A stretch of 64,000 bases of DNA from Gossypium raimondii (taxonomy: Eukaryota > Streptophyta > Magnoliopsida > Malvales > Malvaceae). The notes under the pieces are model-generated. The model did no database searches. It was not told where the DNA came from and was given only the letters and a program-made list of their open reading frames with translations. Made by a program: the position numbers and the translations under genes. The DNA lies in the NCBI RefSeq assembly GCF_025698545.1, contig NC_068570.1, positions 58,237,924 through 58,301,923 on the forward strand, in the 5' to 3' direction. Below are positions 46,260 to 56,027 of the stretch, in pieces (the stretch's first letter is position 1; each line of letters starts with the position of its first letter).

Positions 46260-47025
46260 ATTATAACAATAAAATTAAATATTTAATTTAGCTTCAATCT
46301 AGTTGTTTGATTTTTATTTCTTTACTCCTTTTTAATTATATGGGTAAAATTATTTCTTCAATCTCTCTCAATTTTGAAATTGAACAAATTGATCTTTCGA
46401 AAATATCAAAGCAATTTAGTCACTGCCAATTTCGAAAGTAAGAAACTAAGAACAATTTAATGCTTTCATCAATTGTACATGATTTTAATTGGTATAATAA
46501 CAAATTCAGCCCTCAAAATCAATGCATTTTGTCAACTTAGTTCTAATTTAACAAATTTATCTTGAATTAAGGCTAAAATGACAAAATATGTAAACATTGA
46601 GGCTAAATTTGTCATTGCACCAATAAAAATTTATGTACAATTGACAAAAAACATTAACGTTATGATTAATTGTCCTTAGTTGCTCACTTTCAAATTAATA
46701 GGATTAAATTACTCCACTTTTTAAAGAGGGACTAAGGTGCTCAATTTCAAAATTGAGAATGATTAAAAACCAATTATTATGATATCAGTAGAACCATCGA
46801 ACTAATTTCCATTTTACTTGATCAATCCAATTTGATTCTAACAATCAAAACTCTAAACTTCGCATTGTAAAAATTAAAATAAAAACAATAATCAAGTCGA
46901 ATTTTTTAAAAAAAGCCCAACAAGATTGTTGATTTATCTTTGTTTTTAGGTAAACTTTTTTCGATTGTTTTAGTATAATCACGACTTAAAATTGGTTATA
47001 TATAGTATATATAATTAATTAGATA
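46260..47025. repeat. Second copy of the 0.8-kb block, upstream of the rhomboid gene
   Basis: Matches 35150-35970 in the same orientation, including the inverted-repeat core (about 46335-46790) and the tail AGCCCAACAAGATTGTTG...GGTTATATATA. It ends about 280 bases before the rhomboid start codon, so it may carry part of that gene's promoter. Confidence 0.75.
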
Positions 47026-47308
47026 TCTTTAAAAAAATAAATTAGATAAATGAATAAGATGGTTTTTGCCCAAAAGGAAAACAAGTTGTATTAGTGGGAA
47101 AAAGAAGAAAAAACAACACCAAAGATTAAACCAATTATACCAACATAGCAAAATTCATTCATTGCCACCCAAATTCTCTTCATTTCTTCTTTGTTTCTCT
47201 CCCTCCCTTTCTTTGGTGCATAATCGCACCTTCCACCACCACCCTGTCTGACGACGGCGACGGCCTCAAAACCCTTTTCCATCACGTTACTTCTTCATAA
47301 TCATAGGG

Positions 47309-48577
47309 ATGGGGCGGCCGTCACGGCCATCACCATCACCATCACCACCTGTAGAACCAACACCGTCTGACGATGATATCGAGAAAGGATCGAAAAGGGC
47401 ACGTCATAAGTCGAAAGTACCTCCTCCTCCTCCACCATCGAAACTGTGGAAACCATGGCTCATGCCTCTCATGTTCGTGGCTAACATTTCGGTATTTATT
47501 TATACCATGTATGTCAATGATTGTCCACATACAAGTGGGACTTCAAAATGTATTTTGTATGAATATTTGGGAAGGTACTCGTTTCAAAGTTTTAAAGAAA
47601 ACCCTCTTCTTGGCCCTTCATATATCACGTAAGAATTTGATCATCTTCATACATACATACATGCATATACATGCATGATATAATATTTGTTTTTTAACTA
47701 CAGGCTGCAGACACTAGGGGGCCTTGATTGGACTCAAGTGGTAGAAGGGAAGGAATATTGGCGTCTCTTCTCATGCATGTGGCTTCATGCTGGACTTATC
47801 CATTTACTAATAAATATGTTAAGCCTTTTAGGCCTTGGAATCCGATTGGAACGTGAATTTGGGTTCGGTAAGAACTTTCATCTTCAAAATGCTAATAATG
47901 GGTGTGTGTGTGTGTGTGTTTTTTATTTTTTTTTATTTCCGAGTTACTTGAATAATTGCAGTGAGAATCGGGCCGTTATACATGATTTCTGGCTTCGGAG
48001 GTAGCTTGACGTCTGTTTTATCTCTGGCTAGGAAAAGAATCGTCTCCGTTGGTGCATCCGGTGCGCTTTTTGGCCTGTTGGGATCCATGCTTTCGGAGCT
48101 CATTACGAACTGGTCGAACTATACGAACAAGGTGAACACAACATCTTCAATCTCTTCTCTTTTAGTACCCGCACTGTGGGATCTAATTCTTGTTTATTCA
48201 GTGTTCAGCTCTGTCGACCATGTTGTTGATTATTTGCCTGAATCTAGCCATTGGATTTCTACCTCGAGTCGATAATTCCGCTCATATAGGAGGGTTTGTA
48301 TCCGGACTGCTTGCCGGATTTGTCCTTCTAATGCGACCTCAGTATGGATACATAAGCAGCAAGCATGTTCCAGAGGGATATCAGATAAAACATAAGGTTG
48401 CAAAGCACCAAGTGCACCAGTATGTGTTATTTGGTATCTCCTTAGTCCTGTTAATTACCGGGTAAATGACTCGATCTACCAAAGATTTCAAAATGAAATT
48501 CACCCACTTTCAGCTAACTTTCTAGCATTCTTTTTTGCAGATTTGCAGTTGGCTTACAAAGGATTAGAAGGCCATAG
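47309..48577 (+). CDS. Rhomboid-like intramembrane serine protease, five exons
   Basis: Cleaves transmembrane substrates within the membrane; the plant RBL1/RBL2 type sits in Golgi or other secretory membranes. Exons 47309-47628, 47704-47867, 47962-48131, 48202-48461 and 48541-48577, all GT-AG and in frame, give 316 aa. Pro/Ser-rich cytosolic N-terminus with SPSPSPP and [10 protein letters not shown]; first membrane segment about 50-66 ([19 protein letters not shown]). [14 protein letters not shown] has the HxxxN motif. The catalytic pair is Ser194 in GASGALFG and His246 in AHIGGF. A Cys-containing loop and [11 protein letters not shown] between segments are typical. The short last exon encodes [11 protein letters not shown]. 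All active-site residues are present, so probably an active protease. Intron 2 has a (GT)n run near 47901-47920. Confidence 0.93.
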
Positions 48578-49084
48578 TTTTTAAAACCAAGCCTTGCATG
48601 GTGGATTAGGAGACTATTCTTTGTATGGTATCATAAACTCCCTTTTCATCCTGTTTTCATGTGCAGAGTAAAATGGGAACGATACCTTCGAGCTTTCAGT
48701 ACATTTCGACATGATTTTCATGAGGCAGAATTTGAACCCTGAATCCCTAGTCCTCATTCAAAGGATTATAATCAATAGGCTATATAGGACTATTATAGAT
48801 ATAAATGTATACCCTTGGTGCATTCTTATATATGCATGCACAAATCTTCAATTGTTCTTGTTTCAATCAAACATTACTTTGAGGAGGCTATTATCTTCCC
48901 CCATAGAAACTACCTGTTTAATAGGGCACGAAACAGTGTAATAAACACGAACAACGACACATTTAAACACGGTATGTTTAATATATGTATTGTAATCATA
49001 GTTTAAAGATTTCGGAACGTTTCATCATTTACATTATCGATCAAGAAATGCAGGGCATTGTAACTTACTATTCATTGTATTGAT
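48578..49084. other. Convergent 3' region of the rhomboid and DCC genes
   Basis: 3' UTRs of two genes that face each other. No open frame of note. Confidence 0.5.
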
Positions 49085-49763
49085 TCATATCTCACATGAA
49101 TCCGAATACCCGAAAATCGCATACCGGTTGTTTGCGACATTGTCGTACATGAAGTCCCTTACGAACCTGCAATTGATGCAAACAGCAAAACAAGCAAAAC
49201 AAATAAATGATGACAGAGATCTCCATTGACAACCTATACAAGCTAAGTGTTATGGTCCGGCATTGCGGCACAACTATGCCGGACCATGACACTGAAGGTA
49301 GAAACAGAATAGGGTGACTTACAAAGGTACAAACTGTAGAAAGAATGCAAGCTGAGGGAAAGGCAATTCTAGGTATTCCATGATCTTCAACACTGCTTCT
49401 GATTTAATATACGATCTGAAATCCGTTATCAAAATCAGTTTCGTACTATCCGATACTCACATTCGAGTCGGAGTTACATAGGTTTAATGATCAAACAAGA
49501 AAGAATAGTGGAAAAACCATTTTTGCAGTAGCTAAAAACAAGACAATAAGCACAATCCAACAAATTTTAAGATTGATAGTGGTGAATAAAACAATACCTA
49601 TCTTTTTCAACAAGAACAACACTAGAAATATCATCAGGAGCTCTACCAGATCTCCTCAATAGCTTCTTCCCTGATTCACTTTGAAGAGCTTCAAACCTTA
49701 TTCTCCTATAAAAAAAATAATCATAACATAGATAATTTTAAAACCCATACTTGTAAAACTGTA

Positions 49764-49796
<33 letters not shown>

Positions 49797-50144
49797 ATAT
49801 ACATATACACATATATACTGACCTGTTTCGATCAACATTACGAACAAACCTGACGCCACCATTACATAAGTTGCAAACTCCTGTTGAAAACAGAACAAGA
49901 ATTTAATTAAAACTAAACAGGAATTGTTTTGTTTGAGGAAAATAAGGAGACGATTATTATAATTACCATCGAACAACATGATGGGTCTGGTATCTTGGTC
50001 GAAAAAACTGGAAGTGGCTTCGACCCAGTTCACAGTATCGGGCCGTGAAGGGGATAGAGTTGCAAAAATGGTTGACTGGTGTCTGAATCGAGCAGGAGGG
50101 GACAAGGTTAACCGTGTGCAGCCATTGGAAAGTGGAAGCGCCAT
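49085..50144 (-). CDS. DCC-family (DUF393) putative thiol-disulfide oxidoreductase, five exons
   Basis: Exons 50144-49967, 49880-49823, 49705-49598, 49415-49323 and 49166-49085. Phases agree throughout, giving 172 aa. The family signature RPIMLFDGVCNLCNGGVRFV is split by intron 1. The CxxC pair is Cys62 and Cys65, the presumed redox centre. Then come RNVDRNRRIRFEALQSESGK, a helical SGRAPDDISSVVLVEKDRSY and FVRDFMYDNVANNRYAIFGY at the end. The first 40 residues are rich in Ser, Thr, Arg and hydrophobics and lack acids (TRLTLSPPARFRHQSTIFAT), so an organelle transit peptide is likely. The substrate is unknown for this family. Intron 2 contains a (TA)n microsatellite at about 49764-49788. Confidence 0.92.
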
Positions 50145-51410
50145 TGAAAGGCAGCAGTAGTTGAAAGCTTCTGTTTTTCTTTTTTCCTTTTTTTAGTGTT
50201 AAAAGCAAGGTTCAGTGGAGATTTGTATTGTATGGCTCTACGTGTAGTTTTGTCCACCATTATTTAGAACTCCAAACAAAAATCAGGTTTTAGGTATAAC
50301 TGATCATCCGACACCTGGCTTGAAAGCTGGACTCGAAAAATCGAAAAATAAGAGAATTTAGGTAAAAATATAAATTTAAAAAATGAGATTAAGCAAAAAT
50401 TCGGCCCAACCCAAATGAACTAGTTTCATTGTTTTGGTGTTATTTTAGAAGTATTTACTTATATTTGTCTTAATGTTATTTAAGTACAAATAATATATTT
50501 TTAATTTGTTGTGAAACATTTATCTTAATATTTTAATATATTTGATACATTATATATTTTTAAAAATTTGTTTTGTATAAAAATAATAATATAAAAAAAT
50601 TAATATGGGCGGTTCAAGTCGAATTTTAGCATTTTTTTTATCTTGATCGGGTTTAGATAAAATTTTAGGTCCAACTTTTAGGCTGGGCCTAAAAAACGAA
50701 CCTAAAATTCTATTGAAGCTCGGTCTGAATCTGGTCCAACCCAACTCATGATCACTTCTAATTTTAGACAGAAATAATAATTTATTTCAAAAGAAAGTTA
50801 AATATATTATAATATAAAAATTAAATTATTAAATTATTTATGTATAAATTGTAATAAATAAGTATAAAATTTGTGAATATTAAATAAAAACATATTTTTA
50901 TATTTATATTTGGTCAATTGAAATTTGGACAATTATTTAATCCATGGACATTTTAATAGTATAAGTTTTTTTTGTCTAGTCTTAAATATAAGTTTGAAAT
51001 TTTATTAAATTCCATTAATATTCACAAATTATTAACCTAAATCTTTTAGGTTCATCTACATTATTTTTAATAAAATATGTTTTTATTTAATAATTAATAA
51101 TTTTAATTTATTTTGAAATTTAAGCATAAATAATTTAAAAGTTTTTATTATATATTTAATTTCCATAAAATATAATTTAAACATTTTTATTATATATTTA
51201 ATTTCCATAAAATATAATTTTCAATCCGGCCCAAGCCATGCCATAGATACCTCTACCTACCAACAGCCCATAAACCCTATATTTTCGGCCCATGTTTAGC
51301 AGAAGGCGGTGTGGATTCTGATCCGGTCAACCAAAACGCCCATAGATTTAAACCCCAGCAACAGATGTGGAAAAACCTAAACCCCAAGCCCTCATCACCA
51401 CCACCATCAT
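50145..51410. other. Intergenic between divergent DCC and PPR genes; MITE remnants
   Basis: Holds both promoters. About 50385-50770 and 51220-51250 contain GGCCCAA/CCAACCCAACTCATGATC and CCATGCCATAGATACCTCT, which resemble worn ends of hAT MITEs like the one at 6386. About 51126-51222 is a two-fold tandem repeat of roughly 46 bases (ATTATATATTTAATTTCC unit). Confidence 0.45.
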
Positions 51411-51772
51411 AACCAGCAGGTAGCAATACAAATGAACTCTCTTTCAGATCCCTTTTAACTTCTTCGGTAAACTTATCTTCTTCATTTCTCTTTACTGAAG
51501 TTTATTTTGTGGGGTTTTTTTTAATATACTTTGCCTTTTAATCTATGTTTCTGAGCTGTTCATTTCATTCAAGATATTGGGTTTTGGTTTTCATTTTCAA
51601 ACTCAAATCTGGGTATTGTGTTTTTTGATGATTTGTTGATAATGGTGCCTTTGGAGAATCGGTTCTTTTAATATCTGGGTATGATTGATTCTATTAGGTT
51701 CATGTCTTTGGGACTGTGATTCTTAATTTTGTTAAATGTGTAATTAAGAGTTTTGTAGATGGTGTCTTATGG
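51411..51772 (+). promoter_or_regulatory. 5' UTR of the PPR gene, with probable intron and short upstream frames
   Basis: A plausible intron runs from CTTCG/GTAAACTT near 51465 to TTCTATTAG/GTTC near 51698, as often found in plant PPR leaders. Before it lies a tiny upstream frame (ATGAACTCTCTTTCAGATCC, 8 codons) and after it ATGTCTTTGGGACTGTGA. Either could lower translation of the main frame. Confidence 0.4.
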
Positions 51773-52990
51773 ATGAGAGGATATCAGAACATGTTATTTC
51801 TGCGACAAATTCGCAGATTTTTTCGCATTGCAGCTCACTCAAAGCAATTTCCGAAGACTATACCTTTAGAAGAATCTGCTCTTTCAAAGCTTAAATCCGA
51901 AAGAGACCCCGATAAGTTATTCAATTTATTCAAAGCAAATGCCCACAACAAACTTGTTGTTGAAAACAGGTTTGCTTTTGAAGATACGGTTTCAAGATTA
52001 GCTGGGGCTGGCCGATTTGATCACATTGAGCATTTACTTGAGCACCAGAAAACTCTTCCGCAAGGTAGGCGAGAAGGGTTCATAATGAGGATTATAATGT
52101 TGTATGGTAAGGCTGGAATGGTTAAGCATGCTATTGATACTTTCCGTGATATGCATTTGTACGGATGTAAGAGAACCGTTAAATCTTTAAATGCTACACT
52201 TAAGGTTTTGTCTCAAACTCATGATTTGAGAGCCATTGAGGCTTTTCTTGCTGAGGTTCCACAGGAGTTAGTTGTTGAATTGGATGCATATACGGTTAAT
52301 ATAGTTGTCAAGGCGTTTTGCGAAATGGATTTTCTTGATAGCGCTTTTTTGTACATGGTACAGATGGAACGGTTGGGAATAAAGCCAGATGTTATTACGT
52401 ACACAACACTTATCTCTGCATCCTATCAAAAGAACCGTTGCGAGATTGGCAATGGATTGTGGAATCTTATGGTGTATAAGGGGTGTAAACCTAATCTTAC
52501 AACTTTTAACGTTAGGGTCCAGTATTTGATTAATAGGAGACTAGCATGGAAAGCTAATGATGTAATGCGTTTGATGAAGAAAATTGGTATAGAGCCTGAT
52601 GAGGTTACTTACAATTTGGTAATCAAAGGTTTTTGCCAGGCCGGTTATCTTGAAATGGCTAAAAGGGTTTATTCTTCTCTAGAATTTCATAGCACGTATA
52701 AGCCGAATGCTAAGATTTACCAGACTATGATTCATTATTTGTGCAAGGGGGGTGAGTACAATTTGGCCTATACAAGGTGTATAGACTGCATGAGAAAGAA
52801 TTGGTTTCCAAGTGTGGATACTATTCATTCACTGGTTCAAGGCCTAATGAGAAATGGTGAATTGAAAAAGGCTAAGAGGATAATGAGATTGGTTAGGAAT
52901 CATAGACCACCTTTTTCCTCAAGTCAATTTGATTCTTTGCGATCTATTTGTCGAAGAAGTGATGGATTGAAACCCAACCAGTTTGATTAA
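51773..52990 (+). CDS. P-class pentatricopeptide repeat protein, likely mitochondrial
   Basis: Organelle RNA-binding protein, single coding exon, 405 aa from the first in-frame ATG at 51773; a second ATG at 51791 would give MLFLRQIRRFFRIAAHSKQF. The N-terminus is Arg-rich, amphipathic and without acids, as in mitochondrial presequences. About eight 35-residue repeats follow, for example beginning VITYTTLISASYQK, LTTFNVRVQYLINR, EVTYNLVIKGFCQAGY, AKIYQTMIHYLCKGG and VDTIHSLVQGLMRNGE. No E, DYW or SMR domain, so it is of the simple P type used in RNA stability, processing or translation rather than editing. It resembles the small Arabidopsis PPR336-like group from memory. The target RNA cannot be read from here. 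Confidence 0.92.
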   Translation: MRGYQNMLFLRQIRRFFRIAAHSKQFPKTIPLEESALSKLKSERDPDKLFNLFKANAHNKLVVENRFAFEDTVSRLAGAGRFDHIEHLLEHQKTLPQGRREGFIMRIIMLYGKAGMVKHAIDTFRDMHLYGCKRTVKSLNATLKVLSQTHDLRAIEAFLAEVPQELVVELDAYTVNIVVKAFCEMDFLDSAFLYMVQMERLGIKPDVITYTTLISASYQKNRCEIGNGLWNLMVYKGCKPNLTTFNVRVQYLINRRLAWKANDVMRLMKKIGIEPDEVTYNLVIKGFCQAGYLEMAKRVYSSLEFHSTYKPNAKIYQTMIHYLCKGGEYNLAYTRCIDCMRKNWFPSVDTIHSLVQGLMRNGELKKAKRIMRLVRNHRPPFSSSQFDSLRSICRRSDGLKPNQFD

Positions 52991-53293
52991 TGTATAAACA
53001 CGGTTTAAAAGAAGCTAATAATTCTTTCAGTCCGTGCAGTTGTAGTTTTACAAAACTAATTGGAGATAGATTTTTACGGTTCACAATAACATCAAAGCAG
53101 CGGCAGATCCCATTTTTGTTGAATTAATTTGGTGTGAGTCTCAGATTAATGAGAATGCCAATGGAGAGCATAATCCAAATTCCTGTAAGTCATCATGCAA
53201 TTGCACTCTATCCTGATTTCTTTCATTCCTTAACATGCAGCACCTTTGGTACAATGAACGATGTTTTGCTATTGCAATTCCATTTGTCTCTTA
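52991..53293. other. 3' region of the PPR gene
   Basis: Non-coding, unremarkable 3' UTR sequence leading into a tandem repeat. Confidence 0.5.
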
Positions 53294-53449
53294 GTGAAGC
53301 ATGCATATGGTGTTTGACATTCCATAGGCATTTATTCTTATCTCGGTGAAGCATGCATATGGTGTTTGACATTCCATAGGCATGAATTCTTATCCCTGTG
53401 AAGCTTGCATATGGTGTTTGTAATTCCATAGGTGTGTTTTATCTTCTGT
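53294..53449. repeat. 52-bp tandem repeat, three copies
   Basis: Units start at 53294, 53346 and 53398 with GTGAAGCATGCATATGGTGT and run through a common CATTCCATAGG segment. The third unit is more diverged. Each unit carries the palindrome GCATGC or a variant. Confidence 0.9.
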
Positions 53450-53487
53450 GCCTGCTAATGCCTGTTTTCATATGTAAGCTTTGGCTC

Positions 53488-53695
53488 CTAAACTAGGAGT
53501 CAGATTGCATTTTGCCCCCTCTACTCAAAAAATGAGGAAATTAGCCCCTTTACACCAGTTTTTAACACGAGAAATTGATGAAAATTTTAACATAAGGACC
53601 AGTTTGCTCTTTGATTTAACGTATGGGGACTACTTTTCTCATTTTCTGAGTAGAGGAGCCAAATACAATCCGATGCCTAGTACAAGGGTCTCCAT
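53488..53695. mobile_element. Short inverted-repeat MITE, about 200 bp
   Basis: Left TTTTGCCCCCTCTACTCAAA pairs with right CTGAGTAGAGGAGCCAAATA, and AGGAGTCAGATTGCA pairs with CAATCCGATGCCT. The middle carries TTTGCTCTTTGATTTAACGT, similar to worn pieces near 345-365 and 4845-4865. Exact limits and superfamily uncertain. Confidence 0.65.
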
Positions 53696-53699
53696 GGTA

Positions 53700-55600
53700 C
53701 TTGTACCGTAAGCTTTCATATTGGTTGTTACTTGGATTCTAAGGTGTTGATTGTATGAAATGTTTCAGCTTCAACCAAACACTTTCACTCGATGTGCATC
53801 GGTACCATTTGCTTTTCGGCAGGATCGGGAGGTGCACTTGGATGCATTCTACTTGTTAAAAGAATTTGAGTTTTGTTTCTTCCATGGAAGTGCATTATTT
53901 ACAAGGCTCTAAGAAGGGTGAACAACAGCCTGTGAAACTGAATCCTTGGGTGAAAAACAAAAGAGAAAAATGCAGCTACTGGTTTAGGCTTGAAATAGTG
54001 TCATATTTGTTTTTATAATGGGGGCTTAATGGAAGAAATCTATAACTTTTTTTTTTCCTTAACTTTGTGTTCCACAGGTTTCAACCAAACTTGTAAATGT
54101 GTTCCTTCAAGCTATCATTCTTTTTTGCTTGTGAAATGGCACTGCTGTGTTCCTTACACCAATAGTAGTTTAGTAGATTTTTTTTAAAAATTTTACAAAC
54201 GAATTTATAAATTATTTAATTTATTTTTTAAATGGAAGGGTATATTTCTCCACTTATTTTTGCTTGTGAAGTCAAATAAATGAGATAATTGATGATCTTT
54301 CTTTTGAATTATATACCCAGAGTAGAATTATACAGTAAAAGCATCATAGAATTCTAGTCTTTATATGTATTGTTTTTTCTATGTTGATGTATAAAGATTA
54401 ATTTTTAACATAAAGGTTGGATAAAGGGAAATCGAATTTGGACATAAATAGAAACATATCACTGCAACAATTGAATTTGTCATGTAACAATTCCAGTTTC
54501 TTGTATGCTCCCATGAGAGAAAACAATATTGAAATGACCAGATGCTTGATGATCGCATATTAGTTTTACTAGTTCTACAAAATCATCCATGGATGATTGC
54601 ATCTCTTAAACCAACTAGATCATTCTAGAGAGCTTCAAATTATCTCTGCTTGCAATTTCATATCGATTCCTTACCGCCATTCTGCAGTGTTGCTCGGTTC
54701 CGATCTGTTGTGGAGCGACATCTTAATGTCGAGGTCACCGGTTTTGGTCGTTACAGTCGACCTGGCAGGCATGTATTTTGCAGCATGAGTGTGACCATTT
54801 GGATGGAACCCTTTATGTAGATAAGATGGTTCAAACAACTTTCAGAACTGCTCGAAAGTGGTGTCCGCTAGCTTGGTTTTTACACACCAATTCACCCCAA
54901 GCATGTGCAAGAAATGAAGAATTAAAGATCTAATTAATGTTCCTTGAGTACTTTGACTTGAAAAGATATAGCCATGGCATTTGTAAAATATACATGGCAA
55001 ATTTTCTCTCATCCCCGGTTCCATTATTACCACTTTTCATGTGGTTGTTAAGTCATTGTTTATCATGAGATACACTATATCCAAATCCACTCAACTGTTA
55101 TAAGTTTACAATTTCGTCATTAAATCTTTGTAGCAATACTTTCTAATCCGATACTTTCTGCTGATAAGTTATGGATATTTTGATTTGGTAATTTTCAATC
55201 CATGTACTTTTAGAATTTGAAAATTTTAGTTCTGATCAAATGATAGATATTAATTTTATTAAGTTCTAGAAATTTGATGCGTCAGACATATTATCGCATG
55301 TGGAATACTATGCCAATTGGCTATTTTCATATTATCCACAAAAAAATCAATTAATTGACTTAACAACTATCGTTTGCATAATATAGGACTAATAATATAA
55401 TTTAACCAAACAAATTTAACTGCTACCGTTTGGGCATGATTAAATTTTCAAAATTCGAAAAATATAGGGACTAAAATTGATCAAATTGAAGTAAATGTAC
55501 TAAATTTACAATTTACACAAAGCACAAGGTCTAATAATAGAATTTGACCTAAAAAATTCTAGAAACAAAAGAAAAAGGAAGAGTCAAGTCAAGAGTGCGT
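53700..55600. other. Intergenic spacer
   Basis: AT-rich, no convincing gene. About 55190-55550 has an imperfect inverted repeat (AATTTTCAATCCATGTAC against GTAAATGTACTAAATTTACA) that may be a worn MITE. A 63-codon frame at 54597-54788 has no recognisable motif. Confidence 0.4.
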
Positions 55601-56027
55601 GTGGAGTAGAGAGGATGACAAATTGAGGATAACGGGGGCCTCGACGTGGTGGTCAAGCTGGCCAAGTATGCCGGAGATATGAGGTCGTGGAAGTAATCGG
55701 TTGTGTAAGAGAAAAAAAGGGAATTGAAAAAGAAAGAATCGTGGAACTTGGTCTACGGCTTCAACTCAAATCCTCCTGCGGTAAACTCACTTTTGCTTGA
55801 TATTTTTCTCTTCTTTATGATTTTTAATGTGGCTTTGTTGTTATTTTCATGTCACTTTATCAAATATTATTTCCATCGTCATCATCATCGTATTGGCTGC
55901 ATGTAGTAATTACTAATATTTTGTTATGTTCTTATTCGTATTTTATGTTTAATCTAACCTAATTATTTAGTAATTTCCTTACTCGTATTAGTATTCTTAA
56001 TCTAATCTAATTTACTTTACCAGAATC
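55601..56027 (+). promoter_or_regulatory. 5' region of the inverted CNL copy
   Basis: Non-coding leader before the CNL pseudogene. It does not match the upstream DNA shared by CNL1, CNL2 and CNL5. Confidence 0.35.

Noticed and set aside
49764-49800. (TA)n run as a regulatory element
   Set aside because: Ordinary microsatellite inside an intron of the DCC gene.
51716-51772. N-terminal extension of the PPR frame to 51716
   Set aside because: That position is GTG, not ATG. The first in-frame ATG is 51773 and gives a good presequence.
53294-53449. CRISPR-like regular repeat
   Set aside because: Three directly adjoining 52-bp units without unique spacers, in a plant genome; a plain tandem repeat.
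54597-54788. 63-codon frame as a small gene
   Set aside because: No motif, no splice partners and no similarity to other parts of the window that I can see.
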